Shown piece by piece: positions 47,221 through 59,019 of a stretch of 64,000 nt of DNA (within the stretch, counting starts at the first letter, position 1; each line of letters starts with the position of its first letter). Where the stretch lies: NCBI GenBank assembly GCA_024305745.1, contig JAHRBS010000003.1, positions 1,984,001 to 2,048,000 of the forward strand, in the 5' to 3' direction. A program made the translations under genes and the position numbers. The stretch comes from Polyporus tsugae. Lineage: Eukaryota > Basidiomycota > Agaricomycetes > Polyporales > Polyporaceae. Under the pieces are notes generated by a model. It was not told where the DNA came from and searched no databases. It worked only from the letters and a program-made list of their open reading frames with translations.

Positions 47221-49871
47221 ATGTTCAATGCACCTCGGCCTGTACAGGCCTACAGCTCTTCTTCGCAGTTCGGCGCGAGCTTTGTGACCGAGAATCCTCT
47301 TACGAGCTCCGTCTACGACGACGGCCTCGACCCCTGGAGTACCGCTCCCAGTCCGGCTCCCCCAGTATTACCTTCCTTCCCTACTTCCTCATCAGGCTTC
47401 AGTTCGGTGATCGGTATGTCATAGCCACTGTCCCTTTTCATTACGATCTGAGCAGTTTTCTCTCATATCGCAGGGGATGCAACTCTTCCCCTCATATACA
47501 ATCGCGCTTTCTCCGCCGTTGATCCAACCAATACCGGCGAAACCTCTGTCAATGCCTTGTCAAGGGTGCTCGGCACCTCATCACTTCCCGCATCCACTGT
47601 CGACAAGGCGAGTCTCGCAGTGTTTTTGTTATTTTCCCATGGTGCAGAACAATGTGCAACAGATCGTCAGTCTGGTCAGCTCAAGACCGCGTGTATCCCG
47701 CTTAGAGTTCTTCGTGGCTCTCGCACTAGCAGCCTTAGCTCAATCCGGCAAAGGTACGCTAAACATCCTGGTGGTCGCGTGTTCTCGGGCTCACGTCGCC
47801 GTCGTCATTAGATGTGAGCGTCGAGCGTGTCGCCGCACTCGCACAAGAGAATGCCCTTCCCGAACCTACCCTTGACCTTGCTTCGCTCCCCACCTCCAAC
47901 TCCACGTTCCAAGACATCATGCAGATGCCGCCACAAATGGCAACACGTGGCTATTCGACAGAAGATCCGTGGGCTTCTAAGTTCACGACGCCCAGTGCAC
48001 CTCCCAAAGCATCCCCCGCCTTCGGCAACCAGACCAACGGCGCGCCGTCCAGTATCTCCGGCACTGGCTTGCCTCGGGACTGGTGGAAGAAGCAAGAGAC
48101 TGTATTCGTCAATGTCCTCGGACAACAAGGCTTCATCCTAAACAGATACCTTGTATACGAGATTTCCAGTGACGTGCGTGAATTTGCATAAGTTCTTACT
48201 ACAATATTGATGTCATGCTGGTCACAGCGCGGAGCCCCAGTTCCACGTCGCTACTCGGAATTTGTTTTCTTGTGGGATGCGTTGGTCAAGCGGTATCCTT
48301 TCCGACTTCTCCCCGCATTGCCTCCCAAACGGATAAGCCGTGAGTATGATGCACACAATTGTTATGGCAGAGGCATTGACCCATTGCTACACAGCCGACG
48401 AAGGCTTCCTGGAGCAGCGCAGGTCCGTTGAGCTGATGATGGTTGCTGGTTCCTCAGCTTATCATATCTTTTTTACTACAGACGAGGACTGGCCAGGTTC
48501 ATCAACTTCGTGGTGTAAGTAGCTAAGCTTATTTCGACTATCTGTTGAACTTCTGATTCCCTCCCAGCAACCATCCGGTGATCAAAGATGATCCCGTCCT
48601 GCAATCTTTCCTAACTGAGCCCTCCCTTGAAGAGTGGCGAAGGCACACCGCAATATCCTATGAAGAAGAGTCCACCGGCAAGCGAGTTGATCGCATCGAG
48701 GAGATGGCTATCCCCAGCGACCTGGAAGACAAGCTCGCGTATGTTTCATGTCTAGCCTAGCGCTGTTCATGATGCTGATCTGTCGGCTTGGTAGTGTTGT
48801 GCGCGGCAAGATAGGCTTCCTCATTGAGCACTGGCAACGGATCTGCCTGCTCACAGAGCGCATCGTCAGGCGCCGGGAGGCAGCAGCGGTACGCCTTACT
48901 CCTGTAATGCGGCCAAGCTTCTTGCCGACTCACCTGCCCTTCCCCCTACCCCCGTTCGCCGGCTTCTCCTCGTCCATATCCTCTGTCTCATCTGGGGTGA
49001 CTTCCACTTCCGGCTCCGCTTCCACCGACAATGACGCGGACTCGTCTGCCTCGATCTTGTCTGGGCTCACCTCTGGCGCGCGGCGCACCTCTCTGGATGG
49101 ACAGGCGGACCTCGCACGCCTGACGAACACGATGAAGAGCCTCGTTGAGAGCAACGAGCGTTGTTGGCGCGGCGAGGACTGCGAGCTGTGCGCGGGTGTG
49201 AGGCAGGGGCTCGTACACGTCTCCACACATACTCAGCGGCATGCGGACGCGCTTGAGCACCGCGTAAGTCCCATTTCGATATATATTGTATGTCCTCCCT
49301 GACACCCTTTTCAGTCACGAACGATGCTTTATTCCACTGTGGAGTCCCTCAAGGTGGAGTCAAAGTTCTCCCCAAGCCGTAGACACGGTGCTGATACATG
49401 CCTCCTACCACACAGGCGCAACGCGATCTGTACGTCGCCATGCGGGACCTCTTCATCCGGCACGACCGCCTCTCCCCCGATCAAGTCGATCGCCTCCGCA
49501 AGCGCGTCGACACCAACTCGCACAGGCTCGAGGGCGTCCGCCTGGTGAAGAAGGACGGGTGGGAGCCGGAGGCTGAGAAGATCGCGAGCGCGATCGAGAA
49601 GGACCAGGCTGCGATCGCCGCTGCGCTGAACCGCCGCGTTTTTATCCGCGCTTGGTGCGTCGCTTCCTGCCATGCTTAGCTTGCGTTAAGTACTGACTTG
49701 CACGGCGGCAGCATGTGGCACGAGCTGCGGGTCGTGCTGCACAACCGGGAGAATGCGCTCTTGACGCGGGCCGTGCAGTCGTTTGCGCGCGAGGAGAACG
49801 ATTTCTCGGAGGTGGCGGTGACGAACTGGGGGTCGCTGGTCGAGGCTGTCCAGAGCATGCCGTTGGAGTGA
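47221..49871 (+). CDS. MVP1: Sorting nexin MVP1 (SNX8-type), PX-BAR protein
   Basis: Mvp1 is an endosomal sorting nexin that binds PI3P. The N terminus (MFNAPRPVQAYSSSSQFGAS) leads to an EH-like helical region (NRAFSAVDPTNTGETSVNAL; RLEFFVALALAALAQSGKD). The PX domain starts at VFVNVLGQQGFILNRYLVYE, with the lipid-binding RRYSEFVFLWDALVKRYPF and LPPKRIS. It continues RFINFVVNHPVIKDDPVLQS and is followed by the BAR-type helices (GKIGFLIEHWQRICLLTERI; TMKSLVESNERCW; DLYVAMRDLFIRHDRLS; KDQAAIAAALNRR). The end is NWGSLVEAVQSMPLE. Around ten exons are needed. Between EAAA and DLARLTN a Ser-rich stretch (48892-49105) stays open in frame and may be a facultative exon. VPS5, another PX-BAR nexin, lies immediately downstream. 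Confidence 0.88.
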
Positions 49872-50250
49872 ATATGAAGGGCGGGGTGTTAATGGGAGCA
49901 GATGGAGGTTTGGAAGCATCGAGTTCGTGCGAGTTCTGGATCAATCATGGTAATCGGATACCCTGTTTATACTATCTGCACTTTGCACTATTTAGTCTTG
50001 CAATGCATCATGCTCGTACTTTTGTCGTCGTTCCTGAACCCATAGTACATCCGCAGTCTGTCAAGATTAGATCGGAAACCCAAAGAGGTAATCTAGACGC
50101 TCGTCTGTCTAGTGTGACGCAGATTCGCACTGGCAGAACTTGCGGCACGGACGTGACGATATTCTCTGCTCCTTCCTCACTCTCCGGCGCTGGCTAGCTT
50201 GCCTCCTATACCACTACAGATTCAGGGATATATCCTAGCTCTACGCCATC
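49872..50250. promoter_or_regulatory. Region between MVP1 and VPS5
   Basis: A 379-bp gap in tandem orientation, holding the MVP1 3' flank and VPS5 promoter. No gene is seen. Confidence 0.4.
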
Positions 50251-52830
50251 ATGGATAGCGGCTTTGACGATCTTCTTGCCCCCTCACGAGATGTAATGGA
50301 GAACCCGTTCCAGGATCCTTTCTCCCAAGCCAGGTCAAGCTCACCTGATCCTTGGGCCAGCTACGCCACTGCCGTTCCTTCCTTCAATGAGGAAGCATTG
50401 GCCTTTGGATCCACCACCTCGCCTACCGCACTCACGCACAACGCGTTTGCCGACGTCGGGGGATTTCAGAACCACGGATCGGAGGACTACACGAACCATG
50501 ATTTGCAGAGGGATGATGATGATGAGCCCCTCGAGCAGGACGAACACAAGCCCCAAGAAGAAGAGACCCCTGCTTCTCCCGCAGACCCTTTGGACACCGC
50601 CGCGTTCAACGCAGCAGAAGCGGCGGCGGAGGCGGAGGAAGCTGCCGCCGCCGCCGCGTCCTCGGGGCTCCCGACGGGCCTGCAGACCTCCCAGTCGCGC
50701 GGCTTTCGCGAAAGCATATCCACGGAGGCGGAGGAGCCCACCAAACCCTCAGATCCCGAGCCCTCGCGGACACCCACACCTCCCGCCGTAGCCGAGCAAA
50801 CCCCCAAACCCTCTTCTCCGTCCCCCGAGCGTCGCACAGTCGGTCACGTTTCGCGCGGGTCCACCGCGTCCTTCTCGTCCTCCCAGGTCCTGCATAAGGC
50901 AGAGCCGACGTCAATAAACCCCCTCGACCAGCCCTCCGCCCTCAACCGGTCCATCGCGGGGCTTTCGATAGGCGGGGAGACCCTTGGAGGATGGCAAGGC
51001 GCGAGCGGAGGGTGGCAGACACAAACGTCGTACAGCGTGCCGGAGCCGTCGAGGAATCAGAGCGTGTCGGATGACGATGACGACGACGACCGGCCGATTG
51101 CACAGACCATGGCTGCGAGGGCAGCATCGGCATCGAGGGAAGGGGCACAGAGGGCAGCTTCGGTGCGTGCTGCGTTGTTTTTACCAATATATACATTCGA
51201 GTCCTTATCCTGACGCAAAGCCCTCAACGTCTGTCTCGACCCCGGCTGGTGCCAAGAAGGAGAACGGTATCCAACCGGTTTTCGTGATCACCGTTGACGA
51301 TCCGCAGAGGGTCGGGGACCCCATCCGCGCATACACCATGTACACCGTCCATACCAAGGTACGCCCGTGTTATGTATCTGGCATACGGAGATCGAAACAT
51401 TTGGGACCAGACCACGTCGCCCATGTACAAGAAGTCTACCTTCTCCGTCCTGCGCCGATACTCGGACTTCCTTTGGTTGTACGAGACCCTGTCGATGAAC
51501 AACCCTGGGGTGGTCGTGCCGCCCGTGCCAGACAAGAACCCGTTCGGCCGCTTCGCTGAGGAGTTCGTGCAACAGCGGCGAATGGCTCTCGAGAAGTGCA
51601 TCCAGAAGATCGCGAACCACCCCGTGCTCCAGAAGGATACCGACCTGAAGATGTTCCTGGAGAGCGACACCTTTGCGCTAGACGTACGTCCCCGTTCACT
51701 TCGTGAAACAAGCTGATTTCAACCCATTTCAACCCGCTCTGTAGATAAAGCACAGGAAGGCTGAAATCGCGCAGGAGAAGGGTGGCCTCATGGCCGCTAT
51801 TGGTCAAACGATTGCTGGTCCTCGCTTCTACGAGAACGACGAGGTAATCCGAACTTATTGACGGGTCCGCCTTTGGTTTGCTAATCTCGTGACTGGTCAG
51901 TGGTTCGACAGGCAGAAGGCATATCTAGATAGCCTCGAGACTCAGCTGCGTGGCTTAGTCAAGGCTATTGACATCGTGGCGAAGCAACGAGCAGGTCGGT
52001 ATCTATGTAGTTCCATGTCACCGTCCGCCGACCTAATTGTGAAGCACAGACGTGTCCATCGCGGCGGGCGAGTTCGCGCAAGCTATCACGGAGCTCGCAG
52101 ACTGTGATATCGGCGACCAACTTGTAGCCTCATTATCCGGTCTTGCAGATGTCGAGCGGAAGGTGCAGGAGCTGCAGAACATCCAATCGAGTGAAGACGT
52201 GATCACTATTTTGGCCACAGGTTCGACCCATGCATTTACTCTTATCGTCGAAACCAACTGACATGGCCAACAGCGGACGAGTACGCCCGCCTGATCAACT
52301 CTGTTCGGGTCAGTGGATCCAATTTTGCAAGTATATATCCTAATCATTGACGTATACTCTTTCCAGCTCGCCTTTAGCTCCCGCGTGCGCACATACCACG
52401 CATGGCAGAATGCTGATGCACACCTGCGGCGCACAAAGCAGACGCATGAGTCGAACCGGGCGCAGGGCCGTCTCGGCCCAGACCAACTCAGCCGCTCGCT
52501 CGCCTTCGTCGGAGAAGCAGAGCGGCGTGCATTGGAAGCAAAGCAGGAGTTCGACCACGTCTCGCGCCTCGTGAAAGCCGAAGTCGCGCGCTTTGAGCAG
52601 GAGCGTATCGAGGACTTCAAGAACGCCTTGGAGGCATTCCTCGAGGGTATGATCAAACGACAGAAACAGGTGTGTCCCGTGGCCTCCAAGCCCAACTTCT
52701 GTCCTTGGACTTACCATTCTCGCAGCTCATCGCGTCATGGGAGAACTTCCAGCAGTCCCTACTCAAGCAGGTTGCGCCACAGAGCCAACAGCGTCCCCTC
52801 GATTCCCCAAATGCTGTGACAGCTTCATGA
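50251..52830 (+). CDS. VPS5: Retromer-associated sorting nexin VPS5 (SNX1/2-type)
   Basis: Vps5 pairs with Vps17 in the membrane-bending part of retromer at endosomes. The first 300 residues are disordered, with acidic and Ala/Glu-rich runs (AAEAAAEAEEAAAAAA; DDDDDDDRPIAQTMA). The PX domain is FVITVDDPQRVGDPIRAYTM then SPMYKKSTFSVLRRYSDFLW, with VVPPVPDKNPFGRF and FVQQRRMALEKCIQKIANHP. The BAR domain follows (WFDRQKAYLDSLETQLRGLV; AAGEFAQAITELADCDIGDQ; FSSRVRTYHAWQNADAHLRR; EVARFEQERIEDFKNALEAF). The last exon is LIASWENFQQSLLKQVAP to the TGA at 52828-52830. About nine exons with 50-60 nt introns are needed. The start is the ATG at 50251 after an in-frame stop. Confidence 0.92.
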
Positions 52831-53041
52831 CGAACTATCTGTCTGTCTCGCCCCTCTGAGTTTGTAGCATAGCACGGAATAATGGTTTATTATTATGCTG
52901 GACGGAATATATACGTGTGCGTTCCACAGCCTGAGAGGCCATCGTCAATCTAAACTAGAGATACCATGTCCTCCAGACAACAACCAACCCGACTCATACT
53001 CATATCAACTATCGAGAGAATCCGACCACATTCCTACTTAA

Positions 53042-55178
53042 TTACTCCCAAAACCGCGGGGTCTTCGCGTCACCCTGCTGCGCCCCTGCAATCTCGAGGA
53101 AGTCCGACGGGCGATCCCGCTTGAGCGGCCTCCGCCTGTTGTTCAACGGCAGCCGCTGGTACGCTGAGTCCTGCCCCGCAGGTTGCTGATTCGGGAACGG
53201 GTTCGTCCACTGCCTGAACTCGCCCTGCATGCCCATCCCGCCACCCATGCCCGCGCCCATGTTGCCCATGTTCGAACCGCCCATCCCGCCCATCGCCGCG
53301 GAGGGCATGCTGAACGACTGCGCGGCGGCCATGGCGGCGGCGACCGCCTGCGCCTGCTGGAGCTCCATCTGTAGCTGCTGGTGCTTGAGCTGCGCCTGCT
53401 GGCGCGCCTGCGCGGGGATGGACGCGTTGTTGACCATCGCCTGGACCTGCTGGATCTGCGCCTGGAGCTGGCCAATGATCTGCGCGACGTCGATGCCGTC
53501 CCCGAAGAAGCTCTCGTCGCCCTCGCCCCCTGTCGCACCTTCGCCTCCCTCCTACAAGTGGAGAGACACTCTTCAGTTCCCGCGGCGACAAGGGTAGGGG
53601 AAAGGGGAGGAAAGCATGAAGAAGGAAGAGGAGGATACATACCTTGTCGCCGCCGCCCTCCGCCTCGGCGGCGAGCTCCTGGCGCTCCGCCTTCTCCGCC
53701 TCCTGCCTGCTCCTTTCGATCTCGCCATCGACGTAGTCGTGCACGCGCGCGCGCGTCGGCTTGTCCACGATGAGCTTGTCCAGGCTCGGGATCTTGCGCG
53801 CGCAGTTCGGGCAGAGGAAGTCGCGCTCGAGCAGGTGCGTCTGCACGCACTCCTCGCAATAGAGCGTCCCGCAGCACGGCGTCTTGACCGCGTCCCGGAA
53901 GAGCTTGCCGTCGATCGGGCACTGGAGTGTCAGGTCGGACGGTGGGCGATCGCGGATGTCGGTCTCGGTGAGGCCTTTGTGTCGCGATACTTGTTTCTGC
54001 CATGAAACGCTTTGGGTGACTGAGTCAGTGCGAATGGAGGGTAGTGGGACGTTGTGGCGACGTACGAGTCGGGTTGTGCGACGACGTATCCTCCTTCGGG
54101 CGTGACCATGACTCCTGCGCCAAGGGGACCGGTAGTCGGGTTGTCGACGGCCTTGAGGAAACTTCGTGGGATACCAGTGGTACGCTTGATTCGTGGCCGG
54201 TTGTCGAACTCGCGGTCATTGTTGGTCGGACAGTCCTGGATCCAGTGGCCTGAGGTGCACGCCATAAGAATGAGTTCTTCGACGAGAAGTCCATGGACGT
54301 ACCTTTCTGCCCACAACGATAGCAAACATAGCTCGGAGGCAATGGGCGGTCGGACTGGTGATGTGAGGGCTGGTATGGCTTTCCTCCCCGAGGAGCGCCG
54401 CGAGGCTGGTTGTAGACCTTCATGGCGCTATTCAAACGGCAGGGGACGGGCACATAGGCATAGAACGAAGTTCATTAGATCTCAGAGTACTACGCAAACA
54501 AAAAAGTGCGCATCGGCACAACACCAACTGTGACATCTTTTCCTGGGTCTCCTCCCAGCTCGCTGTTTGGGCCTGGAACATGGCGGCCATGGCCTCATCT
54601 TCGTCCTCTTGAGTGACAACTGACTTGACAGGAGGCGGCTGTTATGATACAAGGGTCAACTTGGACCGTGTTACTCGGAGGACGGAAGTGCATACAGGTG
54701 CTGGGGCTCTCTCCGCTGGCTTGGGTTCCTCCCTGGGTTCCCTGGCATCAAAACGCTTTGACATGTTTCCACCGCCTGTTCGCCAGCCGCCACCGCCTCC
54801 GGACCCCGATTTTCCTGCTCCGTCAGATGACCCGTGTGAGGGAGCAGCAGCGCCGAGATACCTCGCCGCACCCCTGCCTGGGCGGGCAGGGACGCGCTTC
54901 ACAATGACGGAGGACGAACGGGGGATGACGGAAGAATCATCCTTGTACTCTGCGCATGTATCGAATATGAGGGGACGGTGCAGTAAGACTTTGAACTGCT
55001 CTGACCGACCTTCGCCCGAGCCGCCGAGGATAACAAGGTCGAAGTCGTTGGCCTTACCGAGGTTGTTGGCGATAATGATCTCTTTCTTGAGGTCGAACAC
55101 AGAGATGCCGGTGCCGTCGAAGGTCACCCGAGACTCATCCCTCTGGGATCTGAACTTGTAGAAGACGGACGAGGCCAT
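53042..55178 (-). CDS. MPE1: Cleavage/polyadenylation factor subunit MPE1 (RBBP6-like)
   Basis: Mpe1 is the RING-type subunit of the cleavage and polyadenylation factor in the nucleus. The N-terminal DWNN domain is ubiquitin-like (MASSVFYKFRSQRDESRVTF; DGTGISVFDLKKEIIIANNL; NDFDLVILGG) and is completed by SSVIVKRVPARPGRG. The linker contains EDEAMAAMFQAQTASWEETQ. A CCHC zinc knuckle (CYRCGQKGHWIQDCP) is formed by joining two exons. GIPRSFLKAV then leads to the RING/U-box-like finger: CPIDGKLFRDAVKTPCCGTL, YCEECVQTHL, FLCPNC. After the intron near 53552-53640 comes a Gln/Met/Gly-rich tail (GGMGGSNMGNMGAGMGGG) and NNRRRPLKRDRPSDF. Domain order DWNN, knuckle, RING is diagnostic. It is divergent from ERG4. 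Confidence 0.92.
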
Positions 55179-55599
55179 GGAGTGAAAAACAATGGATTAT
55201 CCGCCTCTGCTCTAGTGATACACAGTGGTGGGAGTGAACTGTGCTGAGATGAGAGGCAGAAGGGGGGAATGGGGGAACGGGGAGGTAGAGCACAAGTTGT
55301 GTGGTCGCTCTGCTCCAGCTGGCTCAGGCTGAGTCGCTAGGCATGGGCGTCTAATATTCGGGAGCAGCCGTGTCGGAGTCCGAACGGAGCTCAAACTGAA
55401 AAGCTTGTTGGAACGGCCACGTGATGTGTTATGCCGTAAGACACGCGTAAATAGACGCCAAATGACAGGGCTCTGCCACGAAGTGAGCGCTTGAGGCTCG
55501 GTCCGGAGTCGTGCCATCGCAGTATTTATTCCGACGTCGACGGGGCGTTTCCACTCAGTTCACAGGCTCAGCCGTCGACCTCCCACTCAATATCATATC
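55179..55599. promoter_or_regulatory. Divergent promoter of MPE1 and ERG4
   Basis: 421 bp between the starts; contains CACGTGATG at about 55418, an E-box-like sequence. The functional role is unproven. Confidence 0.4.
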
Positions 55600-57325
55600 A
55601 TGGCAGGCGAGGACAGCGGTCTCCGCCAGCGCCCTGTCAGCGGCACCCCCAACCTCACCGTCGCAAAGGTCTACACTCCCACCGTCGAGGGCCAGAAGCG
55701 CGATGAGATGCTCGACAAGCACACCGAGTATGTTCTCCCTCTCCTCACAGCCGTCCTTTCGTTTTGACTCCCACTCCGCTCTTCAGCTATGAGTTCGGTG
55801 GTCCATGGGGTGTCTTCGCTATCATGACCGGCTTCCCCCTTTTGATGTACTACCTCTGGATCTGCTTGGTCTTCTACGACGGCTCCCTCGTCCACCCGAC
55901 CTCCGTCGATGACATCCAACCTTTCCTCTGGCGTATGTGGGAGCACATCCGTGTCGTACGTGCCACAAATTGCCTGCTTGTCCTTCCCATTCCCAAACGT
56001 TTGTACCTCCCAGGATGCCAGCCCGAACGCCTATGCATGGAAGGTCTACCTCGGTCTCATGGTCTTCCAACTCGCTCTTGCTTGGGTTGTCCCCGGTTTC
56101 ATGCAAGAAGGCCTTCCCGTCCCCTCCCTCGGCTATAAGACCCTCATGTACAAGTGCAACGCCATCGGCTGCATCTACATTACCATGATCACCGCCGCCG
56201 CTCTCCACTATTACAACATCTTCCGCATGACGGAGATCATCGACAACTTCGGCCACCTCATGACTGTCGCCATGATCGTCGGCTTCGGTGTGTCCTTCTT
56301 CATGTACTTCATCACCGTTGCCACCGGGAACCAGATCCGTATGTCTGGAAGCTTCATCTACGACGTCTTCATGGGCGCGTGCTTGAATCCCCGCATTGGG
56401 CCCGTCGACCTCAAGATGTGGCTGGAGGTCCGCATCCCGTGGGTCATTGTGTTTTTCATGTCCGTCTCAGGTGCATGCAAGCAGTACGAGCAGTATGGCT
56501 ACGTGACTCCCGTACGTCATACTCATTCTATCCCTTATTTCGATTTACTAATAATGCCGTAGAACATGGCGTTCATGTGCCTCGCTACCTGGCTTTATCT
56601 CAACGCGTGCGGCAAAGGCGAAGAGTGCATCCCCCAGACCTGGGACATGTTCCACGAGAAATGGGGCTTCCTCGTCATCTTCTGGAACTTCGCCGGCGTG
56701 CCTTTCGTGCGTTTTATCTCCTCTCTCACCCGTCCTCCGTTCTTACGTCAAATATCAGTCATACATCTACTCCGTCGTCTACATGGCCACTCACGACCCC
56801 TCTAAGTATGAGTTCTCAACCCCGACGTACATCGCGCTTTACGGCACACTCCTCACCGCCTACTACATCTGGGACACCTCAATGTCACAGAAGAGTCGCT
56901 TCAAAATGCAGACCCAAGGCATCCTCACTTACCGCAAGACCTTCCCCCAGCTCCCCTGGGGTACCCTTAAGAACCCCACGTTCATCCAGACCGCACACGG
57001 CAATCGCCTCCTAACCGACGGCTGGTGGCGCTACTCGCGCAAGCCCGTACGTATCCATTGTCTTCATCTCATCCCCGTCTCCGATCAGAATGTGTGCTGA
57101 CTGTGATCATAACAGAACTACGTCGCGGACTGGACGATGAGCTTCACGTGGGGCCTCTGCCAGGGGATGTGCTCTGGGATCCCGTACTTCTACTCGGTCT
57201 TCTTCATCGTCGTCCTCATCCACCGCTGTGGCCGCGACTTCGAGCGGTGCGGGCTCAAGTACGGCAAGGATTGGGACAAGTACTGCTCGATCGTCAAGTA
57301 CAAGTTCATCCCCGGCATCTACTAG
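55600..57325 (+). CDS. ERG4: Delta(24(28))-sterol reductase, ergosterol biosynthesis
   Basis: Erg4 performs the last step of ergosterol synthesis in the ER, reducing the C24(28) double bond with NADPH. Exons join to [20 protein letters not shown] and [20 protein letters not shown], followed by about eight membrane segments (for example [20 protein letters not shown]). The C-terminal sterol-reductase signatures are complete: [56 protein letters not shown], and [20 protein letters not shown]. It ends [10 protein letters not shown]. These blocks, with the NADPH-binding [10 protein letters not shown] area, mark Erg4 rather than Erg24. Seven exons with short introns are needed. The start is the ATG at 55600, after the CT-rich leader. 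Confidence 0.95.
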
Positions 57326-57813
57326 ACCGTGGACCCTCCCCTTCCCGGCCCCCTCTTTGCCTGCGTGCACCTACACTTGACATCAATGGGCATTGGTTCG
57401 CGACTCGAACGATGGCACTGCACGACATATGGTATATACCACCACCCGTATCCCTAGAATACTCCTGTATACCTGGCCGCTTTTGCGGGGGACGAAAACA
57501 TGCCTTTGCGGGAGGCATTAATAACGATGGGGACATCATGCTCTCATTTCCTTCAGGAGTACTGGTGGTGCGAGTGCTGGACTCGGAGACGGGGACGTGC
57601 GCGAATGCCGGTTCAACGTGAGTCAAGAGCCAATTCAGTAGAGCCAGCTAAGCAGACTAAACAGTCCAGGAATACTAGTTGGAATCACTGAAAGCATAAG
57701 CATAAGCACAAGAGTCAAGCCATCGATGATCAACGAAATCTACAGCGTCGAGAGCAACATCGCTCGAACATCGTACATCCGTAAGTCTAATGAGCCGTCC
57801 ACGTCCCAAACGC
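57326..57813. other. Intergenic, convergent 3' flanks
   Basis: The gap between ERG4 and the gag-like gene. No coding signal; the composition drops to AT-rich after 57640. Confidence 0.45.
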
Positions 57814-58380
57814 TCAGTAAGAATGGTAGTCACGAAGGAGGTCGCGGTAGTACCCCGTCTGCGGAGCCAGGATCAGCTTGAGCATGGAGTCGCACTCAGA
57901 ACAACCCTGGTCCCCCAGAGTCTGCCCAAACACCAACACCATCACGAACAACAGCCACAACAGCACCCACTCCACCGTCGTCGGCGCGCGCACCCACTCC
58001 GTCAGGCCCCGACACGTCCGCTTCGGCCTGTGGATTTCGACGAGCCGGGCCCACACCGTGCGCGCGGGGACGCCCTCGCCCGCGGGGACGCCGTACGCGG
58101 GGAAGTCCTTGATGTTCAGCGTGAAGATCGCCTTGCAGAGCTCCTCGCGCGCCAGCCAGTCGTCGCGCTCCTCGTCGACGTCGTCCTCGTCCTCGAGCCA
58201 GTCCGGCGGGTAGGCGCGGATCACCGCGAGGTTCTCCGCGACGCCCTTGAGGCGGCACACGGTCTCGACGGCGTGCTTGTACGCGCGCCAGTTGCCCGCG
58301 GCGCTGAGCCGGAGGTGCTCGGGGAAGAAGACGTCGGGGATGTTCTGGTCGCGGTCTTCCAGGTTCGCGTTGACGGGCAT
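57814..58380 (-). CDS. Gag-like (copia UBN2-type) protein with a membrane segment
   Basis: One exon of 188 aa. The N-terminal two thirds resemble the helical N-terminal gag region of Ty1/copia elements: LRLSAAGNWRAYKHAVETVC, RLKGVAENLAVIRAYPPDWL, DWLAREELCKAIFTLNIKDF and VWARLVEIHRPKRTC. No nucleocapsid zinc knuckle, protease or polymerase follows. Instead the frame ends with a membrane-like segment (EWVLLWLLFVMVLVFGQTLG) and a tail reading RDLLRDYHSY. No LTRs flank it. Either it is a truncated gag remnant or a gag taken over as a host gene with a new C-terminal anchor. High GC at third positions and the intact frame favour recent function. The gag assignment is by pattern only. Confidence 0.5.
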   Translation of the reverse strand: MPVNANLEDRDQNIPDVFFPEHLRLSAAGNWRAYKHAVETVCRLKGVAENLAVIRAYPPDWLEDEDDVDEERDDWLAREELCKAIFTLNIKDFPAYGVPAGEGVPARTVWARLVEIHRPKRTCRGLTEWVRAPTTVEWVLLWLLFVMVLVFGQTLGDQGCSECDSMLKLILAPQTGYYRDLLRDYHSY

Positions 58381-59019
58381 GGCTGCAGGTGCGGGCTAAA
58401 TGGCTGCGACCTGTTGGACGTTGAGGGTTCAGTGAGGAGTCATTGACGATGGCACGACGGTAAGAAGGGATGGGCGGATGACTAGGGGAGTGGCGACGTA
58501 CAATGAGAAGTTCCGGATAGACTCGCTTGTGGGTAGGGGGGAGTAGCTCAGGAAAGTCGAGTGGCGAAAGTCGTCTGCGTGTAAGTTATGGGCCGCGTTT
58601 CGTACTGCCCAATGATGGAATAACGGATGACGGATCTGCGTAGGAGAGTGGAAGAGTGAGTCGTCGGGTATTCAGGGCCCCCGTACTTATACACTAGCCT
58701 GCCCGCCACTGGCTGGGTGGGATGAGTGCCCACATTGTGATGATCCGAGCAAAGGCCAATGTCTAGGACTAGGATTCGAGGCGGGAGTTCGAAGACGGAC
58801 AAAAGAACGCTGCTCTAAGCGAGCAGAGAACGTGCATGCCGGAAGTGAAGGAATTCGAATCTCTCGCTGCGAACTTGCGCGAGAGCATCCCTTCTCTCCC
58901 TCGTACCACCACCATCTGGTGGGCGCCTCCATCGTTTACGCTGCCCACACCCACGTAGCGAGTACAGTACACCGGGGGTCCTACACCCCTTCCAATTCCT
59001 GGTCCCAGGGAGACCAAAC
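58381..59019. other. Intergenic, no gene seen
   Basis: The promoter of the gag-like gene and upstream region of the orphan gene. Contains no supported ORF. Confidence 0.4.
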
